Part shown: piece after piece, positions 1 to 6,420 of the stretch | Layout of the letters: the number at the start of each line of letters is the position of its first letter | How positions within the stretch are numbered: position 1 is the first letter of the stretch | DNA from: Pelolinea sp. | GTDB lineage: Bacteria; Chloroflexota; Anaerolineae; Anaerolineales; Anaerolineaceae | DNA: 36,368 nucleotides | Assembly (NCBI GenBank): GCA_030692365.1 | Contig: JAUYCC010000020.1 | Location: forward strand, 1-36,368 | Reading direction: 5' to 3' | Notes under the pieces: model-generated | Database searches by the model: none | Seen by the model: only the letters and a program-made list of their open reading frames with translations | Told to the model about the DNA's origin: nothing | Translations under genes and position numbers: made by a program

Positions 1-1
1 G

Positions 2-79
2 TTGATCTCGGCTATTTTGATGGAGATTGGAGAAGAATGGGAATATGGTAAATTGTATTTGCAGATGGAGTCAGGATAA
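2..79 (+). pseudogene. 3' end of an IS256/mutator-type transposase (partial)
   Basis: The reading frame enters from the left edge of the window and ends at TAA 77-79. The 25 visible residues begin LISAILMEIGEEWEYGK and end in MESG. The pattern (hydrophobic stretch, acidic pair, EEW, then GK/R and an aromatic) resembles the C-termini of IS256-family DDE transposases, recalled from the family and not searched. The sequence just downstream (about 101-142) is AT-rich and holds TTTTACAGAAAAAAAGTTAC, similar in style to IS256-family terminal repeats. Whether the element is intact cannot be judged, because its left part lies outside the window. Confidence 0.4.
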
Positions 80-100
80 TAGCTGACCAAATAATTTGGA

Positions 101-142
101 AGGATCTGTGATCAATTTTACAGAAAAAAAGTTACATAATCG
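101..142. mobile_element. possible right terminal repeat of the IS256-like element
   Basis: This AT-rich stretch between the transposase-like stop and the next promoter contains TTTTACAGAAAAAAAGTTAC. IS256-family ends often have a TTTACA(C/G)A plus A-run design. The matching left end lies outside the window, so neither the repeat nor a target-site duplication can be confirmed. A short palindrome, CGGTTTT-C-AAAACCG (141-155), follows immediately and could be part of the end, an operator or a weak hairpin. Confidence 0.25.
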
Positions 143-191
143 GTTTTCAAAACCGGAATATTCTTCATTTCCCTCCCCTCTTATCCTGTTG

Positions 192-197
192 TACAAT
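192..197 (+). promoter_or_regulatory. candidate -10 box (TACAAT) for the nucleotidyltransferase
   Basis: TACAAT lies 27 nt upstream of the TTG start at 225, directly before an AT-rich leader and a strong AAGGAGG ribosome site (214-220). No good -35 box is seen 16-18 nt upstream. The same hexamer recurs upstream of several other genes in this window. Confidence 0.3.
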
Positions 198-224
198 CAA
201 TAAAAAATATCACAAGGAGGGCTC

Positions 225-1238
225 TTGAAAGACCCCTGGAAAATTGCCATCCCGATGGCGGGGCTGGGAACACGCATGCGCCCGCACACATGGAGCAAAC
301 CTAAACCGCTCATTCACCTGGCCGGGCGCACGGTGCTGGATTACGTGCTCGACCAGTTCAAATCCCTGCCTCGTTTCAAGGACGCGGAATTTGTGCTCAT
401 CATGGGTCCCAACCAGGAAGATCTGGTCGCACCCCACATGCAGGCTAACCACCCGGATAAAAAGGTCCATTACTTCACCCAGACCTGCATGAAAGGCCAA
501 TCGGACGCGCTGTATCTCGCACGCGAAGCGCTCAAAGGACCCATGCTGATGGCTTTCTCGGATACTCTTATTGAGACTGACCTTTCGACATTGGACAATG
601 AATCGCTTGACGGCGTGGCCTGGGTCAAACCAGTGCCGGATCCGCGCCGCTTTGGCGTGGCTGAGGTCGGGAAGGATAACCTGATTACACGCCTGATCGA
701 AAAACCGAAAGACATTACCAACAACCTGGCAGTTGTCGGGTTTTACTATTTTCGCAGCGGTGAAGCGCTGATGGACGCCATCCGGATTCAGATGGAAAAG
801 GACATTTCACTGAATGGTGAGTTTTTTCTGGTGGACGCCATCAACCAGATGATCCGCTCCGGCGCCAAACTGCGCATACAGGAAGTGGACGTATGGCTGG
901 ACGCGGGCAAGCCTGAAGCACTTCTTGAGACTAACCGCCATCTGCTCGAACACGGCGCCGCCAACAGTACGGAAGCCGCCAAAAGAAAGGGCATCACCGT
1001 CATCCCGCCGGTGTATATTCATCCTGAGGCAGAACTGCGGGATTGCGTGATCGGGCCGCATGTATCCATCGGCCGCAAAGCAATCCTGTCGCGTTCGGTC
1101 ATCCAGAACTCCATCGTGGAGCAGGAAGCCGAAATTGACCAGATGGTGCTAGAAAACTCGCTTATCGGCCGCCAAGCAGGCATTAAAGGGCGCGCCGAAG
1201 CGATCAATATCGGCGATAATTCCTGGATCGAGATATAG
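225..1238 (+). CDS. sugar-phosphate nucleotidyltransferase (NDP-sugar pyrophosphorylase family)
   Basis: Predicted cytoplasmic enzyme that couples a sugar 1-phosphate to a nucleoside triphosphate, giving an NDP-sugar and pyrophosphate. The nucleotidyltransferase signature is at residues 13-28 (GLGTRMRPHTWSKPKP), with the invariant GxGTR and a KP pair. The C-terminal part (about 255-337) has isoleucine/valine-rich hexapeptide-like turns (VIGPHVSIG, SVIQNSIV, SLIG), typical of a left-handed beta helix. That architecture fits glucose-1-phosphate thymidylyltransferase-like or bifunctional GlmU-like proteins, but the sugar and nucleotide cannot be assigned. The start is TTG at 225, chosen because AAGGAGG sits 4 nt upstream; no ATG is available before the signature. 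The stop is one base from the next gene, so the two are probably co-transcribed. Confidence 0.88.
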   Translation: MKDPWKIAIPMAGLGTRMRPHTWSKPKPLIHLAGRTVLDYVLDQFKSLPRFKDAEFVLIMGPNQEDLVAPHMQANHPDKKVHYFTQTCMKGQSDALYLAREALKGPMLMAFSDTLIETDLSTLDNESLDGVAWVKPVPDPRRFGVAEVGKDNLITRLIEKPKDITNNLAVVGFYYFRSGEALMDAIRIQMEKDISLNGEFFLVDAINQMIRSGAKLRIQEVDVWLDAGKPEALLETNRHLLEHGAANSTEAAKRKGITVIPPVYIHPEAELRDCVIGPHVSIGRKAILSRSVIQNSIVEQEAEIDQMVLENSLIGRQAGIKGRAEAINIGDNSWIEI

Positions 1239-1239
1239 G

Positions 1240-1464
1240 ATGCAGGTAACTTGCAATGCTGGCTACTCCGGGTGCGACTATCCCAAAGCCTTTTTATGGC
1301 ATGGTAACCACCTGGCCGTTCAACAGATTACCAAAGAGTGGCGTGAGCCGGGCACCAAGAATTATTTGGTGACAACCGATAACGGTGACTATTTCAAACT
1401 GGTTTTCTTCGAAACCTCAGGTAGTTGGAGTATCCTTGAGGTTTCAAGCTCACTCAACCCTTAA
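1240..1464 (+). CDS. small conserved hypothetical protein (DUF6504-like)
   Basis: A 74-residue protein starting one base after the nucleotidyltransferase stop and ending 10 nt before the aminotransferase start, so it fits tightly into an operon. Its core has an aromatic-Trp-His-Gly turn (FLWHGNHLAV), a conserved-looking KEWREPG, then alternating strands ending in YFKLVFFETSGSWSILEV. This resembles small beta-rich DUF6504-like proteins (from memory, not searched). There are no membrane segments or catalytic motifs, and the function is unknown. Tight packing and protein-like composition support a real gene. A longer overlapping frame from 1385 belongs to the aminotransferase frame and is not used as its start. 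Confidence 0.6.
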   Translation: MQVTCNAGYSGCDYPKAFLWHGNHLAVQQITKEWREPGTKNYLVTTDNGDYFKLVFFETSGSWSILEVSSSLNP

Positions 1465-1474
1465 GGAGCATTAC

Positions 1475-2635
1475 ATGGCTAAATCATACTTATCCAGGCG
1501 TGTGGCAGAACTGAAACCCTCCGGAATCCGCAAGTTCTTCGATATCGCGGCTACCATGAAAGGGGTTATCTCGCTGGGCATCGGTGAACCGGATTTTGAT
1601 TCCCCGCAGCCCATTATAGACGCGGGCATCCGGTCGCTGCGCGAAAGCCAGACGCACTACACCGCCAACCGCGGCATCCTGCCCCTGCGTCTCGCATTAG
1701 GTGAGCATCTGGAAAAATTATACGGTGTTTCCTACAACCCCGAAGATGAGATAGTGATGACCGTGGGTGGTTCCGAAGCGCTGGTGATGGCCTGCACGGC
1801 CGTGCTCGACCCGGGCGATGAGGTCATTTTGCCCACCCCGTGTTTTGTCTCTTACCAGGGCGTAATTAACCTGGCGGGCGGCGTGTGCGTGGAAGTGCCC
1901 AGCCGTATGGAAAACGACTTTATGCCGAATCCTGCTGAATTGGAAAAGGCGGTCACGCCCAAAACCAAAGCTATCCTGATCAACTTTCCCTGCAACCCGA
2001 CTGGCGCGGTAGCAGACAGGGATACTCTGGTTGCCATCGGAAAAATTGCCGAGAAATATGACCTAATAGTTATTTCAGATGAGATTTATGACAGGCTGGT
2101 TTACGGCGTTGAACATATCTGCTTTTCCTCCCTGCCAGGCATGCGCGAACGCACTATTCTGGTCAGCGGATTCTCAAAAGATTACGCCATGACCGGCTGG
2201 CGTATCGGGTTTGCCTGCGCGCCGAGTGACCTGCTGGAAGGCATGGCACGCGTGCATCAGTACATGATCATGACCGCGCCTACCATGGCGCAGTTCGGTG
2301 CGCTGGAAGGGCTGACCTGCTGCGAGGATTTTGTGCAGAAGATGCAAAAGGAATACAACCGGCGGCGGGTATTGATTGTCGAAGGATTAAATTATATCGG
2401 CCTGCCCACCTTTGAGCCCAAGGGCGCTTTTTATGCCTTCCCCAAGGTCAGCGTGACCGGCCTGGATGACACTATCTTTGCCGACCGGTTGCTGCATGAG
2501 AAGCATGTGGCGGTTGTGCCGGGTTCAGCCTTTGGCCCTGGCGGCGAGGGCTTTGTGCGCTGCTCATATGCCACTGCCTTCGACCAGCTCGAGGAGGCTC
2601 TGGATAGAATTGATAAGTTTGTAAAGTCCTTGTAG
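1475..2635 (+). CDS. class I/II PLP-dependent aminotransferase (aspartate aminotransferase family)
   Basis: A 386-aa cytoplasmic aminotransferase moving an amino group between an amino acid and a 2-oxo acid using pyridoxal phosphate. The PLP-lysine motif SGFSKDYAMTGWRIG is present, with the Schiff-base lysine at about residue 235. Other fold-type I marks are visible: GEPDFD near the N-terminus, NFPCNPTG in the middle, SDEIYDRL, and a C-terminal SYA region. Length matches the family (380-400). The ATG at 1475 is preferred over an upstream in-frame ATG at 1385 because AAGGAG (1463-1468) precedes it and the earlier start would overlap the 74-aa gene by 80 nt. The substrate is not assignable; aspartate, aromatic amino acids or alanine are all possible. 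Confidence 0.92.
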   Translation: MAKSYLSRRVAELKPSGIRKFFDIAATMKGVISLGIGEPDFDSPQPIIDAGIRSLRESQTHYTANRGILPLRLALGEHLEKLYGVSYNPEDEIVMTVGGSEALVMACTAVLDPGDEVILPTPCFVSYQGVINLAGGVCVEVPSRMENDFMPNPAELEKAVTPKTKAILINFPCNPTGAVADRDTLVAIGKIAEKYDLIVISDEIYDRLVYGVEHICFSSLPGMRERTILVSGFSKDYAMTGWRIGFACAPSDLLEGMARVHQYMIMTAPTMAQFGALEGLTCCEDFVQKMQKEYNRRRVLIVEGLNYIGLPTFEPKGAFYAFPKVSVTGLDDTIFADRLLHEKHVAVVPGSAFGPGGEGFVRCSYATAFDQLEEALDRIDKFVKSL

Positions 2636-2644
2636 GTTAGTTTT

Positions 2645-2688
2645 AACCACAGATAAATACGGATATTTAAAAGAGATGAACACAGATG
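2645..2688. repeat. left copy of a CCACAGAT-type repeat flanking the GxxExxY gene
   Basis: The segment carries CCACAGATAAATACGGAT and then GATGAACACAGATG. It is built from the degenerate unit (C)ACAGAT-A-ACACGGAT known to accompany GxxExxY genes in many bacteria. A copy in opposite orientation lies downstream (3092-3137), so the gene is bracketed by imperfect inverted repeats. The start codon of the GxxExxY gene follows 12 nt later. Confidence 0.6.
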
Positions 2689-2700
2689 TTTTAAATATTT

Positions 2701-3093
2701 ATGTCTGATAATTTAAACCTTTCTATTGAACAAATAAATTCCATAACCGAAAAAATTATTGGTTGTGCTTTTCAGGTTAGCAATAAATTAGGTGTAGGGT
2801 TTCTTGAAAGGGTTTATGAAAACGCTCTTATTCATGAACTCACAATTGCAGGCCTAAAAGTTGAAAGGCAAATCCCATTAAAGGTTCATTATGACGGGGT
2901 TATCGTAGGGGATTATGCCGCTGATTTGCTGGTCGAAAAATGTATTCTGGTAGAATTGAAAACCGCCAGCAATTTAGAAGGTATCCACCTTGCACAATGC
3001 ATGAATTACCTCAAGGCAACCGGCTTGAAAATATGTTTGCTATTGAAATTTGGGACGATCAAAGTTCAAATCAAAAGAATTATTAATCAATAA
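2701..3093 (+). CDS. GxxExxY family protein
   Basis: A 130-aa protein with the family signature at residues 33-39 (GFLERVY) and the following N-A-L. Further on it has DYAADLLVEKCILVELKTA, a D...ExK pattern like the active site of PD-(D/E)XK nucleases, then HLAQCMNYLKATG. The family is widespread and patchy, its function is not established, and a nuclease-like fold is inferred. Base use differs from its neighbours: it is clearly AT-rich while aminotransferase and gatB are GC-rich, which suggests transfer. It lies inside imperfect inverted repeats and separates the aminotransferase from gatB, consistent with insertion as a cassette. No ribosome site is obvious before the ATG. Confidence 0.85.
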   Translation: MSDNLNLSIEQINSITEKIIGCAFQVSNKLGVGFLERVYENALIHELTIAGLKVERQIPLKVHYDGVIVGDYAADLLVEKCILVELKTASNLEGIHLAQCMNYLKATGLKICLLLKFGTIKVQIKRIINQ

Positions 3094-3137
3094 ATCCGTG
3101 TTTATCTATCTTTTATCAGTGTGCATCTGTGGATAAA
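3092..3137. repeat. right, inverted copy of the CCACAGAT-type repeat, running into gatB
   Basis: Read on the minus strand this begins TTTATCCACAGATGCACAC and ends ATAAACACGGATT, matching the left copy in inverted orientation. It begins inside the GxxExxY stop region and ends inside the first codons of gatB, whose GTG start (3129) lies in the repeat. It contains a single TGTGGATAA (3128-3136), which looks like a DnaA box but is simply part of the repeat unit. Confidence 0.6.
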
Positions 3138-4595
3138 AATTCATACAAAGCCGACATTGGACTGGAAGTGCATGTGGAGTTGGCGACTCGCTCCAAGATG
3201 TTCTGTTCGTGTGCAGTGGTAGATACCACCACCGCCTCGCCCAACTCATCCGTCTGTGAAGTGTGCTGCGGTATGCCGGGCGTTCTGCCGGTCATCAACC
3301 GCAACGCCGTGGAATTGGCCATGAAGGCCGCCCTGTCGCTGAACTGCACTGTGGTCGAAACCAGCATCTTCGCACGCAAGAACTACTTTTATCCCGACCT
3401 GCCCAAGGGTTACCAGATTTCACAGTATGAATATCCGCTGGCAGTCAATGGATTTATTCTGATCAACACCTCCGAGGGTGAAAAATCTATCCACGTGCGC
3501 CGCGCCCACCTGGAGGAAGATACCGGCAAACTGACGCATGTCAGCAAGGACGGTGAATCCTATTCACTGGTGGACCTCAACCGCGCAGGCGTGCCGCTGC
3601 TGGAAATTGTCAGCGAACCGGATATGCACTCGGTTGAAGACGTGCGCTCCTACAGCCGCAACCTGCGCTCACTTCTCTGTTGGTTGGGTGTTTCCAGCGG
3701 TGACATGGAAAAAGGCGCCATGCGCTTTGAAGCCAACCTTTCCATGCGGCCGGAGGGCTGCGAAGAGCTGGGCACGCGCGTGGAAATCAAGAACCTGAAC
3801 AGTTTCAAGGCGATGGAGCAGGCTATCCTTTACCAGATGGATATTCAACGAGAAAAACTGGATAAAGGCGAGAAGGTCAAACAACAGACTTTAGGCTGGA
3901 GCGAGAACCAGGGGAAAACAGTTGCACAGCGCAGCAAGGAAGACGCCAACGACTACCGTTATTTTCCTGAACCCGACCTGCCGCCCCTTGTGGTGGAGAG
4001 TTCCTGGCTGGAAGCAGTAAAGGCTTCAATGCCTGAACTGCCGGATGCCCGCCGGGTGCGCTATCGGGATTCCTATGGTTTGAATGGCGAAGATATTGAA
4101 CGTCTGTTGGAAGATAAACCCGTCAGCGATTTTTTTGAAGCCTGCCTGGCCGCCGCGCCAAAGCTCGCGCCCAAACGCATTGCCAACTGGCTTCTGACAG
4201 ACCTGTTCGCGTGGCTCAACCAGAATGGTAAAGCGTTTTCTGATATGGGGCTTTCACCTGAAGCGTTCGTACGACTTGTGGCTGTGGTTGACAACAGCAC
4301 CATCAATCAGAACACCGGTAAAGAGGTGTTGGCGGAGATGCTGGCAACAGGTAAAACCGCGGACGCCATCATCGAGGAAAAAGGGCTGAAACAGGTATCC
4401 GACGGGAATTTGATCATCACACTTGTAGCCAAATCCCTCGAGAATAACCTGGTTGAGGTGCAGTCTTATTTGGCCGGCAAGGAAACGGTGGCCAACTGGC
4501 TCTTCGGTCAGGTGATGCGCGCCGCTCAGGGCAAGGCCAACCCGCAGGTGGTTAAGGAAGAGCTGAAAAGACAGCTCGAAAACTTAAAGAAATAG
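3129..4595 (+). CDS. gatB: aspartyl/glutamyl-tRNA(Asn/Gln) amidotransferase subunit B
   Basis: Subunit B of GatCAB, which converts Glu-tRNA(Gln) or Asp-tRNA(Asn) to the amidated form; GatB holds the kinase and tRNA-binding parts. Family motifs run in order: GLEVHVELATRSKMFC near the start, CCGMPGVLPVIN, LPKGYQISQYEYPL, HLEEDTGKLTH and DLNRAGVPLLEIVSEPDM. A helical GatB/YqeY tail occupies the last 140 residues. Length (488) is normal. The start is GTG 3129: no ATG exists before the conserved region, and this GTG lies in the repeat following the GxxExxY gene. No Shine-Dalgarno sequence is visible, which is odd for a normally essential gene. gatA and gatC are not in the window. Confidence 0.95.
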   Translation: MDKNSYKADIGLEVHVELATRSKMFCSCAVVDTTTASPNSSVCEVCCGMPGVLPVINRNAVELAMKAALSLNCTVVETSIFARKNYFYPDLPKGYQISQYEYPLAVNGFILINTSEGEKSIHVRRAHLEEDTGKLTHVSKDGESYSLVDLNRAGVPLLEIVSEPDMHSVEDVRSYSRNLRSLLCWLGVSSGDMEKGAMRFEANLSMRPEGCEELGTRVEIKNLNSFKAMEQAILYQMDIQREKLDKGEKVKQQTLGWSENQGKTVAQRSKEDANDYRYFPEPDLPPLVVESSWLEAVKASMPELPDARRVRYRDSYGLNGEDIERLLEDKPVSDFFEACLAAAPKLAPKRIANWLLTDLFAWLNQNGKAFSDMGLSPEAFVRLVAVVDNSTINQNTGKEVLAEMLATGKTADAIIEEKGLKQVSDGNLIITLVAKSLENNLVEVQSYLAGKETVANWLFGQVMRAAQGKANPQVVKEELKRQLENLKK

Positions 4596-4597
4596 CA

Positions 4598-4770
4598 ATA
4601 TTTCTCAAGCCATAAACCGCCGGCTTTCTCGCCCACGGGATCGTGAAGATAAAATCCGGGCAGTATCCCCGCCGGTAAGATCATCTACCGGATCTAGGCG
4701 GCGTACTTGACGCTCGTATCGCGCAGCGGGCCGAATCGTGCTTCCTCCTGCATCTCTCCTCGACCGTCTT
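4598..4770 (-). other. gene-free stretch with a GC-rich patch, possibly a decayed gene
   Basis: The 395 nt between gatB and GDH hold no intact gene. The first part (about 4610-4760) is GC-rich and then changes sharply to AT-rich sequence. On the minus strand one frame reads MQEEARFGPLRDTSVKYAA and stops at TAG (4694-4696). After a second TAG the same frame continues open from 4684 toward the gatB end, including FYLHDPVGEKAGG. The composition looks protein-like but I do not recognise the family. The alternative is non-coding sequence with chance open frames. Confidence 0.2.
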
Positions 4771-4862
4771 GTATAACCACCAACAGTATCACTATTGCAA
4801 ATTTTGGTATGAAATTCAGGCAACACTTGAGTAAATTTGCCAAGTTAAGGACATTTATCATA

Positions 4863-4890
4863 TTGACGCCGCCCCTGTTCTCCTTAAACT
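4863..4890 (+). promoter_or_regulatory. candidate sigma70-type promoter for glutamate dehydrogenase
   Basis: TTGACG (4863-4868) and TAAACT (4885-4890) are separated by 16 nt, about 100 nt upstream of the GDH start in AT-rich sequence. The -35 box is good and the -10 box mediocre. Confidence 0.3.
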
Positions 4891-4990
4891 ATGAATTACA
4901 TTAATATTTTTGTACGGTTGGAAGCATTTTTCTTTCATTATTCATTCAGGGGCTTTCGTACAAGAAAATTATCCATCAGGAGAGTGATCC

Positions 4991-5599
4991 ATGAACGCAG
5001 CAACAACCAACGCCTTTCAGACGGCGCAGCAGCAATTTGACCAGGTAGCCTACCAGCTTAAGTTGGATGAGCAAGTGCGTGAATACCTGCGCTGGCCGCT
5101 GCGCGAATTCCATTTCCGTATCCCGGTGCGCATGGATAATGGCCAAATCAGGGTGTTTAACGGCTTTCGGGTGCAGCACAACGACGCCATCGGCCCGTGC
5201 AAGGGCGGCATCCGCTTCCACCCGGCCGAAACGGTGGATACCGTGCGCGCGCTGGCAACCTGGAGGACCTGGAAATGCGCCGTGGCGGATATTCCGCTGG
5301 GTGGCGGAAAGGGCGGCGTTATCGTTGACCCGGCCACCCTGACTGTTAGCGAAAAAGAGCGCCTGTGCCGCGGCTACATTCAGGCGGTTTGGCGCGATAT
5401 CGGCCCGCGGCAGGATGTGCCCGCCCCGGATGTGGGTACCACCCCACAGATGATGGGCTGGATGATGGATGAGTATTCCAAACTGGCCGGCCAATATACC
5501 CCCGGCGTGATCACCGGCAAACCTGTCGGAGGCGGTGGTTCGCTCGGCCGCACCGAAGCCACCGGCTATGGCGTAGTTTATCACTGCGCAAAGCCATGA
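4991..5599 (+). CDS. glutamate dehydrogenase, N-terminal part (frameshifted gene)
   Basis: The first 202 codons of a Glu/Leu/Phe/Val dehydrogenase, which interconverts glutamate with 2-oxoglutarate and ammonia using NAD(P). The substrate domain is complete: GPCKGGIRFHP with K71, catalytic-type lysine K107 in GGGKGGVIVDP, and PAPDVGTT. It then enters the nucleotide domain at GRTEATGYGVVYH. After His198 the frame changes and ends in a spurious CAKP and TGA (5597-5599). The family sequence (LRKAMKKLG) continues in the next frame from C5584, so one base, most simply a C beside 5584, is missing. GGAGAG lies upstream of the ATG. The cause may be sequencing error or a true mutation. Confidence 0.88.
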   Translation: MNAATTNAFQTAQQQFDQVAYQLKLDEQVREYLRWPLREFHFRIPVRMDNGQIRVFNGFRVQHNDAIGPCKGGIRFHPAETVDTVRALATWRTWKCAVADIPLGGGKGGVIVDPATLTVSEKERLCRGYIQAVWRDIGPRQDVPAPDVGTTPQMMGWMMDEYSKLAGQYTPGVITGKPVGGGGSLGRTEATGYGVVYHCAKP

Positions 5600-6279
5600 A
5601 AAAACTGGGGATTGACCCGACCAAATGCACCGCCGCGCTGCAGGGTTACGGCAACGTATCCCAATACGCGGCCATCGGTTTCAAAGAAATCCTCGGCGGT
5701 AAAGTGCTGGCTGTCTCTTACTGGGATCGAAACGACCGCAAGAGCTACACCATCAGCCAAGACAAAGGCATTGACCCGTGCTACCTGCAGGGCATCACTG
5801 ACCAGTACGGCGCGATTGACAAAGATAAAGCCAAAGAAGCCGGCTATGCCATTGAAGACGGCGGGGCATGGCTTGGCAAGGACGTGGATGTGCTTATCCC
5901 GGCCGCCATCGAAGGGCAGATCAACGCCGAGACAGTGGAAATGATCTCGCCCAAGGTGCGTATTGTGGCCGAAGGCGCCAACGGCCCCACCACGCTGGAA
6001 GCGGATGAGCAGCTCAAAAAGCGCGGCATTTTCCTGATCCCCGATTTTCTGTGCAACTCCGGCGGGGTAACCGTCTCATACTTTGAAAGCGTCCAGAATG
6101 ATATGAATTACTACTGGGGGCGCGATGAGGTGCTGAGCCGGTTGGATGAGAAGATGACCAACGCATTCCAGAGTGTGTATGACCTGCATGAGAAAGAAGG
6201 CGTATTCATGCGCGACGCGGCCTATATGGTGGCTATCAACCGGGTGGTAAAAGCCATGCAGCTGCGCGGCTGGATATAA
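5596..6279 (+). CDS. glutamate dehydrogenase, C-terminal part (frameshifted gene)
   Basis: Encodes the NAD(P)-binding domain of the same dehydrogenase. In-frame coding actually resumes at 5584 (CTG CGC AAA GCC ATG), before the ATG at 5596. The Rossmann motif is QGYGNVSQYAA, where most relatives have GFGNVG. It is followed by LIPAAIEGQIN, IVAEGANGPTT and NSGGVTVSYFE(S)VQN, all GDH signatures. Joined to the upstream part it gives about 429 residues, the expected length for hexameric bacterial GDH. If the frameshift is real, neither half would be an active enzyme alone, because substrate and cofactor domains are separated. A strong terminator follows. Confidence 0.88.
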   Translation: MKKLGIDPTKCTAALQGYGNVSQYAAIGFKEILGGKVLAVSYWDRNDRKSYTISQDKGIDPCYLQGITDQYGAIDKDKAKEAGYAIEDGGAWLGKDVDVLIPAAIEGQINAETVEMISPKVRIVAEGANGPTTLEADEQLKKRGIFLIPDFLCNSGGVTVSYFESVQNDMNYYWGRDEVLSRLDEKMTNAFQSVYDLHEKEGVFMRDAAYMVAINRVVKAMQLRGWI

Positions 6280-6296
6280 ATAGACCGACTTACGTT

Positions 6297-6334
6297 AAAG
6301 CGGAACTGATTGTTTAATCAGTTCCGCTTTTTTT
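6297..6334 (+). terminator. intrinsic terminator after glutamate dehydrogenase
   Basis: A perfect 15-bp stem (AAAGCGGAACTGATT, 6297-6311, with its complement 6316-6330) has a GTTT loop and runs into a T-tract. It lies 17 nt after the GDH stop and separates GDH from dnaN. Confidence 0.92.
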
Positions 6335-6338
6335 GTTT

Positions 6339-6344
6339 TACAAT
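6339..6344 (+). promoter_or_regulatory. candidate -10 box (TACAAT) for dnaN
   Basis: TACAAT directly follows the GDH terminator T-tract and lies 76 nt before the dnaN ATG. No convincing -35 box is seen. Confidence 0.25.
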
Positions 6345-6420
6345 ATACTTTAAAGATGTTCTAATCTCATATAGAATACCTTATGAATCATTATTAATGT
6401 AACAAGGGAGGGACCCGACC

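Noticed and set aside
3128-3136. TGTGGATAA resembling a DnaA box near dnaN
   Set aside because: It is a single copy and is explained as part of the GxxExxY-associated repeat; no cluster of boxes suggests an origin here.
4976-5584. 202-aa open frame on the minus strand opposite the GDH N-terminal part
   Set aside because: The plus-strand frame carries all the GDH motifs; the antisense frame is a by-product of GC-rich codon use and has no recognisable domain.
5573-5599. Programmed -1 frameshift in GDH
   Set aside because: There is no X XXY YYZ slippery site and no reason for regulated frameshifting in this enzyme; a lost base explains it better.
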